Shown: in pieces, positions 11,580-23,789 of the stretch
How positions within the stretch are numbered: the stretch's first letter is position 1
Layout: each line of letters starts with the position of its first letter
From: Forficula auricularia
Taxonomy: Eukaryota; Arthropoda; Insecta; Dermaptera; Forficulidae
DNA length: 64,000 bases
Assembly (NCBI GenBank): GCA_024734495.1
Contig: JALMQS010000153.1
Location: forward strand, 37,152,858 to 37,216,857
Reading direction: 5' to 3'
Position numbers and translations under genes: made by a program
Notes under the pieces: model-generated
What the model saw: the letters and a program-made list of their open reading frames with translations, nothing else
Database searches by the model: none
Told to the model about the DNA's origin: nothing

Positions 11580-12650
11580 CTATATATATATAAAATTCTT
11601 TGCCCGATACACTCACTCACTCATCATCAAAACAGCCAGAACCACTGGTCATAGAAACATGGAATTTGGAGAGGATATATACATCTATGACATAGGGGCT
11701 CACTAAGAAAGGATTTTCGAAGTTCGACCTCTGAGGGGGTCAAAGGGGGCAAGGTTTGTTTTCACTGATTATGCGATATCTCTTAAGGACGATAAAATAT
11801 CTACTTGCTTTTTACTTATAAAAATACTAAATTAAAATATCTAAAAACTAATTTCAGTATTTTTTGAAATTCGACCCCTAAAGGGGTCAAACGGAGCAAA
11901 ATATCTTTGCAATGTGTTTACACTAATTATGTATTTTCAATTAAGAACGATAAGATATCTAAATGATTTTTACTTTATAAAATTCTAAATACAAATATCT
12001 AAAAAGGAATTTCAGGATTTTTCGAAATTCGACTACCAACTATCCAAAATGTGAGTGGGGGCAAAAATTAAAACTCTCTCCTATCTTGATCAAATTTTGT
12101 AAGTTATTCTTTATTACTTTAAGAAACTATTCCTGTAAAAATCAACTATCAAAATTGACTGTATGGGGGCGAAGGGGGGGGCAAATTATAGAAATCTTTA
12201 GCTTTTTAGTACATTTACTCTTTAGAAAACTGTGGATTATTTATTTGAAAATATCTAAAATATAATTTCAAGATTTTTTGTAATCCGACCCCCCTCTCAA
12301 CTATCCAAAATGTGAGTGGGGGCAAAAATTAAAACTCTCCTATCTTGATCAAATTTTGTAGAGTTATCTAAATATTTGCAAATATATTGTAACCTCCCAA
12401 AATGTGAGTGGGGGCAAAAAATTAATACTCTCTCCGATATAGATCAAATTTGTAATGTTAGTTTTTAAGACTATATAAAATGTGTGCTGTAAAAATCATA
12501 CTTTTTTTGGGAATGGAGCTTTTTTTTAATGAATTTTGGAGACCTAATAATCACATGCCGAGACGCCGCCCGCCAGGGCCACCTACCCGGAGGTCCGAGC
12601 TGTAGAGGGCGTACCGAAGGCACGCCTGGAGCAGCTCGTAATAATATATA
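11580..12650 (+). repeat. Helitron-like or satellite-bearing repeat region
   Basis: Opens with TCTATATATATAAAATTC and ATACACTCACTCACTCATCA, a start seen in many insect repeat families, and contains two diverged units near 11700 and 11868 (ATTCGACCCCTAAAGGGGTC type). Three more units near 12040, 12295 and 12395 share AAAATGTGAGTGGGGGCAAA. It ends in the GC-rich structured motif at 12558. AT-rich 5' end plus 3' GC-rich palindrome suggests a non-autonomous Helitron-like element, but no terminal CTRR was found, so this is only a suggestion. Confidence 0.4.
12558..12645 (+). repeat. GC-rich structured repeat, copy 1
   Basis: Strongly GC-rich block in AT-rich DNA. A constant part, CGAGACGCCGCCCGCCAGGG, contains a GCCC-GCCA-GGGC hairpin and is followed by CCCGGAGG. 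A variable hairpin closed by GAGCTG/CAGCTC with an inner GGCGT...ACGCC stem comes next, then CTCGTAATAA. Copies at 22414 and 55283 keep the constant parts while the hairpin changes with base pairing preserved. Confidence 0.7.
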
Positions 12651-13103
12651 ATAACTGTTATGTAAGATTTATTGATGATATTTATCTCTTCTAATCATTA
12701 CAATTGGATATAAAATATGCAATTTTTCATTTAAATGAGGAAAACGAGAATTTATTCTTAAATTAGAAAATTTCTTTTTTTCATTTTACATATTGATATT
12801 TCTCTAGACTTATTCTTAGTTTTCCTTTTACAAATTGAATCAAGATTACTTGTTTTTTTTTGCTTTGTTTTTTCCGAACTTAACAAGAAATTGCCTCGCG
12901 AACAGTGAATAAATCAAAAGTAATTATTAATGGCGTGATGAATGTCTCTTAAAATAAACAGAACATTGAAACTATTTTAGTAGAAACGAAAGTTGAGTTC
13001 GAAGTTAAAACAAAAACAACAACCATTATTTGCATAATCTTTCTTCTTCTAGAAAACTGTACGTGTACAATGTACATGATATGATATTTCAGATATATAT
13101 ATA

Positions 13104-14800
13104 CAGGGTGAAAACTTACTATTGTCCCCCATAGTTTTCCTAAAAACTCCTCAACCTCGGAAAAAAAATTGAACAGGTTTTTTTAGCATAAACTCTAATT
13201 TAAAACATTCCAACCAATTTTTTAAAAAAGGTAAAAAAAACGAACTTTTTTTTAAATTTTAACCCAGGGCTGTCCAACCCGCGGGCCGCATTCGTCCCAG
13301 CATCACCAATGAATGCGGCCCGGCATAAAATTATAAATTTCCTTAAAACATTGAAATTTATATATTACCTACTGGAAAAGAAAGATATCTAGTACAATTT
13401 GACCTGATATATATATATATATTAATAAGAAGAAATTAGAAAATCTCCCAAAAATTTTTCGAATAATCAAAGACAGATTTTCAATTTTGAATATAAAAAA
13501 TATCAAAATTTCCGAAAAAATAATCACAATTTTGACATATTTTGAACTAGTTTTACTATAAATTTAAATATTTTAACTGCAAACTTTCTGATTGAATGTA
13601 TCGCAATCAGACATTTACAAAATGAAACAAATATTTAATAATGTCTTTTTAGGTATTAAAATTTTATACAAATTATCTACACAGAAAGAAATATTTCTCC
13701 TGGCTTCTCAATATTTATTCACTTTTTAGAAATATGAATTTACATAATATAACTGAAGCTATTTCGAGAATAAAATTCACTAAAAGCAAAATTATAAGCT
13801 CAACTATCAGGTGACAAAAATAACGAAGTTTCAAATAATTAAAATTATTCTTCATCTCATATTTCCATTTTTTTAAATATTTATTATTTCAGTAATTAAA
13901 ACTTTTTGAAGTGGTAAGTAAACAATTTAAAAACAGAATCTTGAAAAAAACAAATAAACTCAAAGATTATTATGCTATGATATTTTTGCTTTTTTGCCTT
14001 GGTGGATTCTACATTATTAACTATATTTTTTGATTAACAAATATCTATGGAATTTGTAAATTTTATAGGCATAAAAGATCGATTTCTCAGAATTCATTCT
14101 TTTTTCGATTTACTTTTCGAGTTTGTATTTACCGTATAAATATAAATCTATATTATGGAAAACAAAAAGGACAGCATAATAATCGTTTTTTATCATTTTT
14201 AACTAATTAAAGTTGTTTTTACAACCAGATCAGGTAGAGAAAAGACATTTATTACACAAATCTATCGGTTACATTAAAAATGTCCAGTTCCCGGTGATTA
14301 AGGGAGTTGACACCGTACACTCACTACCAAAAATTTGAGACAGAATGGCCTTTATTTTTCCCCTCCTCTTAGTTAGTTATCTAAATTTAATTTAATTAAC
14401 TAAATTATTTTTAAATTTCAAACAAATTTTTTTGCGATGGTGTAAAACCAACTAGAAAACTTTAACAAAAAAAGTTTTTTGACTTAAAATCAGTGGCCAA
14501 GTTTTTTTTTCAGTATTGATTTAAATTTTGCAATATCTTAAGTTTTCTAAATCAATTTTCAAATCGTTTTCACCATTTTTCATTAAGTTGAATGTACTTT
14601 ATGAATCTGGAAAAGAAAATATAGGTCATCTTTAGAAAAAAAAAAGTTCACTTTTTTAAGAAAATTTAAAAAAGATGTTATTATTGCAAATGTTTTAAAT
14701 ATGAGGCTATAGTGAAAATCCCCTGTTAATTTTTTTCCTAGGTAGAGTAGTAGTTTTTGAAAAAACAGGGAATGGGGGACACAAGTAAGTTTTCGTTCTG
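13104..14800. mobile_element. TA-flanked element with inverted termini, 1.7 kb
   Basis: Left end CAGGGTGAAAACTTACTATT with GTCCCCCAT; right end ATGGGGGACACAAGTAAGTT with CGTTCTG, inverted, both next to TA. No transposase frame is visible inside. Around 13266-13325 an inserted or captured GC-rich piece (CAGGGCTGTCCAACCCGCGG, GCGGCCCGGC) looks like a hAT-type terminus. The rest is AT-rich and probably non-autonomous. Confidence 0.65.
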
Positions 14801-15561
14801 TATATGTATTTATTTATTTATTAATACATATACCTACAATATACATAGTATATACTATTTTTTATTTTCTTCCTAATCTTTTTAGTTAGTCATCAATTTT
14901 TGAAAAAAATTTTATATTTTTATTTTTTCAAATTAAAATAGCTAATGAATCTTTTTATTCTCTCTCTTTATTTTCAAATCAAAGATTCAAATGAGTTGAA
15001 AAAATTTATAATTCACATTGCATTGGATCATTTAATTAAATTTGTTAATCAAAGTATATTGAAGTGATTCGAATACTAAAAAAGAAATCTCAATTACCTT
15101 TTTCTCCAATGAAAATTAAAAAAGGAAAATCCTCTTAATCATGAATTAATTCTCAATTCTAATGAAAAGCAAACTCTCCACATACTTTTTATAGCTCAAA
15201 GAGAAGAGGAGGCTCAAAATCTAGAGTTTTGAGGCTTCATGACAAACAACCAATTGTTTTGGGATGAAGAATTTATCCTCACCCTCTGTCTGTTTATTTT
15301 TCAGGGACAATTGAAATTACCTTTTCATTTTAGAATCTGACAAACAAAAAAAAGCAATAATTTTTAAGGAGTTAGGTGTTGGTTCTAGGTGAAACGTTTT
15401 ATTATTATAAAAAAAAAGCAGCTAACTGCGAGCTTGACTCGCATACCTATAGGATTCAATATAGTGTCGGAAGCTATGTTTTTAATAGTGAAATAGGGGA
15501 CAACAATAAAAGTATATACAAAAAATAACAAAATTTTATTTTAGATTATTTAAAAAAAAAA
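14801..15561. other. AT-rich stretch with a 22-bp recurring motif
   Basis: No genes seen. GGTGTTGGTTCTAGGTGAAAC at about 15375-15396 is a short motif that also occurs inverted near 20783, 25353 and 38843 and marks edges of foldback elements. Confidence 0.5.
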
Positions 15562-15855
15562 AGAGGCCACTGTGGGTCAGTGGTCAGAGTGTCGGGCCGC
15601 TGTCCTGAAGTATGCTGGCTCGAGATTGAGTCTCGGCAGATATTTCCAGCCGCCTGCTCTTGGAAAGCAATGACAAACTACCAAGAGTATAATTGCCTAG
15701 TCAACCTCTCCAAACTAGCCGTTCGAAACCGGCTTTAAAAAGTAGGTCCCGTATTTTTGTGTAAAACAGCTAAACAGACTCAGCACAGGTATATGTGGAG
15801 AGGTGCCGAAACGTCAGGGAGACCTGATATTGCACTTAAAGAAGAGGAAAAAAAA
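15562..15855 (+). mobile_element. tRNA-derived SINE, family 1, copy 1
   Basis: The head contains a polymerase III A-box-like TGGGTCAGTGGTCAGAG and a B-box-like GGCTCGAGATTGAGTC. The body contains CTTGGAAAGCAATGACAAAC and ACTAGCCGTTCG, then a 3' module TGCCGAAACGTCAGGGAGAC and a short A-rich tail. The second copy at 60880 matches over its whole length, so the family boundaries are well supported. Confidence 0.85.
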
Positions 15856-16184
15856 ATTATTAAACGAAATCTTTAAAATAAAAATTGCTCAAAAGGAAAA
15901 AAATAAACTGATGTGGCCATCCACATGACTTTATTATACACCTAGCCCCTCTCTTATATTTAATATTTAATAAAATAATTATAATTGTTAAATGGATCTC
16001 ACAGTTCCAGCGCGACCGTCCATGAGATTCCAAATTTTTAACTTTTTCCTTCAATTTTTCTAGATCGATTACTCCTGGGATCAATTAAATTAGAATTTGT
16101 GGGAAAATTAAAAAAAAGTCAAATTTTGATTACAAGATTCGGCCCATAAGTCAGACAGAACTACAAACAAAGGAACCAAAATAA

Positions 16185-16475
16185 TAATAATAATAATAAT
16201 AAATCTCTGGCTCGACAACCCTTTATGGGTCTTGGCCTACTGAATTGGTTGCTGTCCTAGTTGGAAACAGTACCGAGGGGTCAAGTGGTTAGCTCAACGC
16301 AATCTCTACAACCTTCGTTTCAGTGTTCTTAACCGAGATTCGTTGCTTCTCAATCAAGCAGCTACTCATTTATCCTCACGAGGCTGAGTGAACCCCGTTC
16401 CAGACCCTATACCTACTTACAGAAAAATTTATGAGTATAGGCGGGAATCGAACCCGGGACTTCCTTGTTGGCACC
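16185..16475 (-). mobile_element. tRNA-derived SINE, family 2
   Basis: On the minus strand it begins close to a B box (CCGGGTTCGATTCCCGCC). A body including CACTGAAACGAAGGTTGTAG and AACCACTTGACCCCTCGGTA follows, and it ends in GTCGAGCCAGAGATTTATTA with an (ATT)n tail. The A box is not evident, so the head seems 5' truncated. Its body is unrelated to the neighbouring SINE at 15562. Confidence 0.8.
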
Positions 16476-18078
16476 AAAATAAATTAAATTATAAAAAGAA
16501 GTCAATGAGATTGTACTCTCCTTGTTGCAAATAAACATATACATACATATAATACATAATAAAGAAGATAAATATGTATACATATATAATTTATTTGTTA
16601 GAGACTATAGTTTCGAAAGTATGACATTCTACATTAGTATTTTTTAATTGCATCAAGCACAGGATAACCTCATTTATTTCTCTGCTACTCCCAGCAAACA
16701 AAATCTTTTCAATTAAATAAAAATCATGTACCTAATAGAACAAATAAATAAATTGATTCGAGTCCCTACATATTAAAAAACGACATCGATTATTTGATAT
16801 GGTGTGAATAATATGGCGAAAGATTTATTTTCTGCTACCCCTAACCGGTATTTGCTGTTGACGTCCATCATCCGGTCATCTCTATTGTGGGCTGATCCAT
16901 CGCATCGTGCACCATTCGTATTCATACATTTTTCATTCCCCGGTGGAATTGTTCCATTGGTATTCTTGCATATTCATCACGTAGGTTTTGTTTTAATTGC
17001 TCACGTCCACAAACTTTTGACATTAAGAAAAACCATAAATAAATGTCAGGGGCAGTTCAGCCGGGTCCCTTTGAGAGATGATATATTTCCAACAAATAAG
17101 TTCTATATCTCTTTCCCAAAAAATATTTCCTAACTAGTGAAAATTCTGAATTAGCATTTGTTTCTGGAGGAAAAAATATTATGAAAAGATTTTCTTGTCG
17201 ATTAGCAGAGTCATAGACGCCGGAACCGGTTTTAACTATTATAACAATAAATATAAATGTGTTATAAGTTATAACAAATCATATTGGTAAAATAACTGAA
17301 CGAGAGTTCAGAAATGTGTAGGTTGCAGCTTCATCGGAAATGAGCCCAAGTGCAAAAACATCCATTATGACCATTAGCAATCTTCTGAGTCGTCATTTAA
17401 TTAACATTTATTTATTTATTTAAAGTCTAGGTTTCTTTCCTAAATAGAATAATTCTATAAAAATTATACTCTAAAAATAATGCTTTCTTTTTCTAATTAA
17501 ATTATTATTTACTTCGGTCTTTTATTTCTAATAGGTGCTCATGATTGTACAAATATTACTATGATTATCTATAATTTTCGTGAATTTGGTAAAACCATTT
17601 AAAAATAGCCAAGTAAGCAATCCGACCAATTTGTAATTTAAAACTCCCAATTTGTTTCAAAACAATATTAAGCTTCAATAATAATTGAACATGATTAGAT
17701 ATTTAGAGAATGATCTATTGCAAATTTAAATATAGGTTAGATTAGAGAATTATATATATAATATATATATGCAACTTTTATTCCTAGTTCAATTGAAATG
17801 AATGGATAGATGACACGGAATAATATAAAGAATTTCAAGAATCCTTGCGTTAGGAACCAAAGTATTATTTTGAATTATTTTTTCCATTGTTCATTTAATA
17901 ATTTCCTCTGAACATTTTAAATAGGAGAAAAATTATCCAAGTAGACTTTTGACGTCACTCCATTGATTCGACTTCAAAAAATAAATCATTTTATTCTTTT
18001 TGGGTCAATCCATTTCAAAACACCCAATATAAATAAAATTTGTTGCTTATGATTTTATATTTTCCTGATTTTTTTATC
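16476..18078. other. Intergenic; one weak ORF and a partial hammerhead half
   Basis: At 16593-16625 the minus strand carries CTTTCGAAACTATAGTCTCT, identical to the 3' half of the hammerhead motif at 46.5 kb but without the CTGATGA half. A 109-codon frame at 16804-17133 has somewhat higher GC but no recognisable domain, and its downstream part is cut by AT-rich sequence. I do not call it a gene. Confidence 0.45.
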
Positions 18079-18990
18079 ATGAGTTCCCTATAGGTAGACG
18101 GTAGACAAAATACTACTTGAAAAAATTTATGTAATAGTTTTTTTGGCAGTCATTTTTAAAATGGTGGTTGGGCATATTTTAATAAAAAAAGGGGTTTGCG
18201 GAAAGTTTGATTGCCAAGCTATTTTTAAAGATAGCAGAATGATTCAAAAACCAGTTTGTTCAGCATGAAATGAACTTCGGGTATACATTATTGTCATTTT
18301 TCTTTCATTCAAGAGAGTCAGTCAAACTCTATTTGTAAAAACTCGGAAACTTGGCACTACATGAGCGTGTAGAAGGGTAGTATTTTTACTGAAATTCACT
18401 GCTCTATTACTCTAAATGTAGTAGATTATCAGTCATATTTTTTTCTGAGATATTTCTATGTGTATAAAGAACATTCTGTAAAATTTTCACTTTTTTTCCA
18501 TTCAGTCCTTTTTCAGATATTGACCTGAGAAAATTGACATTAAAATGCTTTCAGCCATTTTTGAAAAGATCTAGAAAAAACGAGCTCATTCTCAGGACTA
18601 CAACTTATACTGCAGGTAGTTATATAAGTATACCACACAGAAATAACTTATTATTAGTGAGTCTCTTTTCCTTAATAAAACTTTATGGTCTTAAAAAGTA
18701 ACAATTAATACATTTTTCCGAATTTTTACAGAAAGAGTTTGACTGAGTCACTTGCATCATAGAACAATTAAAATAATATATATCTGAAGTTCATTTCATT
18801 CTGAACACACTGGTTTTGGAATTATTCTCCAATCTTTAAAAATAGCTTCGCAATTAAACTTTCCGCAAACCCCTTTTTTTATTAAAATATGCCCAATCAC
18901 AATTTTAAAAATGACTGTCAAAAAAAAACTATGGCTTACAAAAAAATTTTTAAATATTGTTTTGTGACTGTCTGCCTATAAGGAACTCAT
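18079..18990. mobile_element. Foldback element with arms over 200 bp
   Basis: ATGAGTTCCCTATAGGTAGAC at the left pairs with GTCTGCCTATAAGGAACTCAT at the right. Further in, GGGCATATTTTAATAAAAAA, GGGGTTTGCGGAAAGTTTGA and ATGAAATGAACTTC recur inverted. The centre is unique AT-rich sequence. No coding content seen. Confidence 0.8.
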
Positions 18991-19004
18991 ACTAAAATAA
19001 ACTG

Positions 19005-20432
19005 CAACGGATCGTTGCTAAACTTTATCCAAATTCATTTGAAATATTAATATGTTTATTCCTTTATTATTAATCAGATTTCACTTGCTATTTGCAGTTC
19101 ATGTTGGCTTTAATTCAAAAATAATGATCGATTCTTATTTAAAAGTCGATGAATAACCATTCTACATTCGATTTTTGACATTTCGGTTATTTTTGGTAAC
19201 CATTGGTGAAGACATGGAGGAATCGTCTTAAAATCAAAAATAGCAATCGATTCTCATCTAATACTTGAGGAATAACAATTCTACATTAGATTTTTGACCC
19301 TTCGATTATTATTGGTAACCATTGGTGAAGACATGCTTGAGTTGTTTACCAAAAAGAATTTAGTCTTTTTGATTTTAAGACGATTCTTCCCGGTTTTCAG
19401 TAGAGGTTGCCATTAATAGTCGAAACATCAAAAATGGAATGCGATAAGGTTATTCCTCTAGTATTAGATAATAATCGATCGTTATTTTTGATTTTAAGCC
19501 GATTCCTCCATGTCTTCAGCAATGGTTGCCAATAATATTCGAAGCGTCAAAAATCTAATGTAGAATTGTTATTCCTCAAGTAATAGATGAGAATCAATCG
19601 TTATTTTTTATTTTAACTCGATCCCTCCATGTCTTCAGCAATGGTTACCAATAAAAACCGACACGTCAAAATTCAATATAGAATGGTTATTCCTCAAGTA
19701 CTAAATCAGAATCAATCACTATTTTTGATTTTAAAGTTGCTATGGTTACTTATAAAATTTCCTCCCAAATGTTTATCATTTCACAGCGAGAAGCCTAACC
19801 ATTCTTACTTAAGCAAGTTTAAATGAGCTATATTACCGATCAAATGAATAAATTTTAAGGTTTTTTAAATTTTTGGTAAAATAAGGAATTTAAAAAAGTA
19901 CTATTTTACTAGTAAAGTACTTTAAAATATACTTTTACTAAAAACTTTATTTAACCTTTTTTGTTGTCCCCAAGATAGTTAATTAGGATATTAAATTTCA
20001 TCAAAATTCGTTAAGTCATTTTCAAGATATTTAAAAAAAACTAAAAAAGTACCGAAATAAAGTACTAATGTTTGTGGGCCGATATGTACCAAAAACTAAT
20101 CAGCGCTTCATTTTGTTAAAAGAATGGTAGGTTTTAAATTTCATTTTAATCGGTGCAAAGGTGTGGAAAAAATCGTGGACGAAAAAAACGATAACATCCA
20201 TCCATCCCCACGCACTTCCAAAAAAAATGGTACTTTTTGGCCTCTCGACGAGACCCCAGGTAATTTTTGGCAAAATTGTCACGTGCTAAAATTCAACCTA
20301 ATTGAATACTACAATTTGTGACCTTAATTGAGTCCATGGGTTCCGTAGTCTTTACCTGAGGACCCTTTGAAGTCCCGCTTGGCGCGCGAGCGATTACAAT
20401 ACTTTACCCATGCTTCGCATTAGATAAAATAA
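19005..20432. repeat. Dispersed element with opposed satellite arrays, copy 1
   Basis: From CAACGGATCGTTGCTAAACT to CCATGCTTCGCATTAGATAA. The second, shorter copy is at 40527-41468. In the centre a unit of about 120-125 bp (TCCATGTCTTCAGCAATGG, TTATTCCTCAAGTA) is repeated about five times, the first two inverted relative to the last three. ACTTTATCCAA near the start is the inverse of TTGGATAAAGT at the end of copy 2, giving short termini. No gene. The ORFs at 19629 and 20124 are products of the repeat. Confidence 0.75.
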
Positions 20433-20533
20433 AAATCAGGAAAATAAAAATGTTGCGTGGGTGATTTGAAATGAATTGACCATTTTACTACATCTTTGAA
20501 GTTATTTTTTCTCTTACTGAGAATATATAATTA

Positions 20534-21190
20534 CACTCCTGGACAAAACTATCGCACCACTTGTGATTTTCAAAATATTTCAAGAATAGGATGTATAATA
20601 ATTATTATTAAATTGAAAATTTCTTTTTGCCGAGAGTAGCAGAATTTTTATAAATTAAAGGAGAAAATAAAAGACTGTTTCTTTTGCTGGAAAAATATAT
20701 TTTTAAATTTATTTATAACGAGACTATGTTTCGAGTGCTTTGCCCTATTCATCAGTCTATTACAATTGATATTTATTAAAGATGTTTCACCTTGCACCAA
20801 CACCACAATCTCTACTGATTATTACAATTGATTCACAGGAATTGATGTGTGAAAGTTTTTATTATTTTATTCAATATTTTTACACATCAATTCCTGTGAA
20901 TCAATTGTAATAGACTGATGCAAGAAGGCAAAGCACTCGAAACTATTGTCTCGTTATAAATAAATTAAAAAATGTATTTCTCCAGCAGAAGGCACACTCT
21001 TTTATTGTCTCCTTTAATAATTATTGATTTTAATCAGGGACTACCTGGCTCTTATTATTAATGAAAAAATAAGTACATATAATAAAAAGAAAAAAATAAC
21101 TTTATTGGATAGGAAATTTTTTTGTTTTTATTTCTTTTTAAAAAGTAAAGTTAAAAATCACAAGTGGTGCGTTAATTTTGTCCAGGAGTG
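20534..21190. mobile_element. Tc1/mariner-like MITE with nested foldback
   Basis: CACTCCTGGACAAAACTATC plus GCACCACTTGTGATTTT at the left and the inverse AAAATCACAAGTGGTGCG with TTTTGTCCAGGAGTG at the right, directly flanked by TA. This terminus type is typical of Tc1-like transposons. The interior (about 20640-21020) is an independent inverted repeat whose arms include TTATAACGAGACTAT and CGAGTGCTTTGCC. Each arm holds a decayed hammerhead-like signature. No transposase. Confidence 0.8.
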
Positions 21191-22413
21191 TATTAGTATT
21201 AACTGAGCTAAATGAACTTTCGAAGTTTCACTTCTGTCCCTTGATATTTCTATAATAGACAGACCCTTTTTCGATGGATACCTCACTCTGGTTGAAATGT
21301 TGTGGTTTTCATTTTGTATTATTATTTTTTTATTTTTTTTTTATTTAAAAAAATTTATCGCTCAGTAGAATTATCTGGTTGGACTATTTAAATATAATGA
21401 ATTTAGTAGTCTAATATAAATTTTCATAAAAATTATATTGTTAACTCTTTTAAAGTGCCTACAAATTAATAAAAAAATGATGTTATGTTAATTTTGGGAT
21501 TAGTACCTAATTATCTATTTTAAATTATTTATAAAAATTTAAAAGTTAATTTGTTGTGAGGAGTATAATTTTTAATTTATTGGAAATAAATCAAATTATT
21601 AGATCATCAAAATTGTTGAAAGTTACTCGGCTATCTAGATGGGTAAAAAAAAACACTGCCTATGTATACATACTATATATATTTGTCTAGATTAATTTGC
21701 CGCAACGCTGACGTAATGCTGCCGAGAGAGAGCGCCATCGGTATATTTGCGGCAAATTTGAAATATAGTCGTAATTTGGACTCAAATTTCGAAAAGAAAG
21801 ACTCCAATTGATTTTAAATTAAGAAACATTAAATATATTGATAATTATTACCCCCCCCCTTCACCACTCAAAAATTAAATATTCAATTCGCTTTGCTTTG
21901 CGCACAGAAAAAGAAATCAATCACATCTTATTTGATTTATATATTATTTGTTTATTTTTTAATAATTTGCCACTTTTTTATAATTTTTTAAAAATCTAAA
22001 TTTTGTTATTCTTATTTTTTGATTTTTACAAAATTAAACGACTTAAGACACGCATGCCAATATAGGTTTCTCATGGCAATACTGGAGCAGCCTGTCATAC
22101 AAACAACACCTGATCTCTTTTAAATATTTGGAGCCTTATATCGATTATCGATCCCAAATTTAAAAAAAATGATATAATATAATTCTCCTCCTCACATGAT
22201 ACCACTTATTTAAATATATATATTTCCACACAAACAATATCACAATGCTGTAGATTATAGAAAAAAAAATACTTCCAGATTCATATCTAGAGCCTCATTT
22301 CTGTAGCTGTGTCAGGACGAAAATGAGGCGAAACTTTTAAAGAGACTATGTATTTTCGGGAGTTTACAGGTATACATTTGGAGTGTGGTTTTTTAAGAGG
22401 AATAAAATTTTTG
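21191..22413. other. Intergenic, short hairpins only
   Basis: AT-rich. A hairpin CCTCATTT...AAATGAGG followed by CGAAAC at about 22292-22337 resembles the decayed hammerhead-like elements but lacks the CTGANGA part. Nothing else is supportable. Confidence 0.4.
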
Positions 22414-22500
22414 GACCGAGACGCTGCCCGCCAGGGCACCAGCCCGGAGGGCCGAGCTTCGAGGGCGTGCCGAAGGCACGCACGAAAAGCTCGTTATATA
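22414..22500 (+). repeat. GC-rich structured repeat, copy 2
   Basis: Constant block CGAGACGCTGCCCGCCAGGG and CCCGGAGG as in copy 1. The variable hairpin is closed by GAGCTT/AAGCTC with an inner GCGTGCC-GAA-GGCACGC stem and ends CTCGTTATA. The closing pair differs from copy 1 (T-A in place of G-C) while pairing is kept. The 67-codon ORF here is a by-product of the GC-rich block. Confidence 0.75.
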
Positions 22501-23789
22501 ATAACAATACAATCGTTAAATTTTTTTATTAACGGATCATTTTTTTCCTGATTTTCTGCATTTTCCATTTGGAAGTTTTGAACATAGAAAATCCGAAATC
22601 AAATCATTTCTTTGGTTTAAAAAACAAACATTTTCACACTAAAACATTTTATTCTTGAGTTAACGTGGGCAATGAAATCCAGACAAATAATAAAATATAA
22701 TATTTTGCTTGAAAATTATTTTTTTCTTAAGATTCAGACATTTCTAAAATAGAGCATGTAAAAATATTTATGATAAATGAATAAAAAAGTTAAAACTCGA
22801 TATACTCGCCATTTAGAACCGCTTTCGTAATAAACTTTAATATAATAAACTATTATATTTTTTTTTTAATTTTAATTATTTTGAAAAAAAAATTGCATTT
22901 TGAACCGAAAGTTCTAAAGTTAGAACCCAAAATCTAATCAGCAATCTGCATTCGAAATACATACAAGCAATTTGGAATTGGACATTTTTATAATACTTCG
23001 GTCTCGTGAGTTAACGAGCGTATTAGAATCCAGACACACGGATGTCAAGCATATTGCCGCCTATGTGCAAATTTTGCGCCCATACACACATAATTATAAA
23101 TTAGAAGGTATATATACTTTTTTCTACTGTTTTTTATTTAAAGACGAGAAAATATTAATTTTTAAACAAAAAGAGCAAAAAAAAAAAAAACTTTCTCGAA
23201 TTCAATTAGGGGCCGACCGGTAGGCATGAAAGGCTTCGATTGCATCCGATCCGTACCAAAAATAATAATTTTTGATTAATTCATTGCCCTAGAACAGTCA
23301 GTGCTTCTCAAACTTTTTAAAGTCGGGAAGCACTAAACTCGTAACATTTTTTTCCGCAAAAAACACTTACAATACAACATAAACTTTAAGAAACTGGTGG
23401 CCACCCCGGAAGTACTTGTTGGTTCTACAATATTCTTATTATACAAAAATCACCCCGTGTAATCTACAACTAGAAAATTCATTTCAATTATATTGATATT
23501 TCCTTTGGAACAATTTTTAGTAGTTTAATTGATTTTTTTGCAGAAACACGGAGCACCAGTGTTCCGCGGAGCACGGTTTGAGAAATGACCCTAGAGTCCC
23601 AGCAAGCTGCGTTCGCTGAGCTTATTAATTATCTTTATTATCACCATCATCTTAAACTAGTCAGTCTTAAGTTTGGTTTGACCCACCAGCTTCCATTTAA
23701 CTCAAGCTCACATTAATTCTTTTATTTTTCTAGATAAATAATTTAACTAATATTTAATGTGTTATTTGTTTTTATCATTAATAACATAG
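22501..23789. other. Intergenic upstream of the 23.8 kb exon
   Basis: AT-rich, with scattered short ORFs lacking motifs. A phrase around 23530-23585 (AACACGGAGCACCAGTGTTC, CGGAGCACGGTTTG) looks like a transposon terminus remnant but has no partner that I could find. If the 23790 ORF is a last exon, this stretch would be its intron. Confidence 0.35.

Noticed and set aside
16804..17133. 109-codon ORF as a host gene
   Set aside because: No motif, no splice or poly-A context that distinguishes it, and only modest GC rise.
22414..22500. Twister ribozyme identity for the GC-rich structured repeat
   Set aside because: GGAGG and TAATAA phrases are reminiscent, but the order of conserved strands does not match any twister permutation I could lay out by eye.
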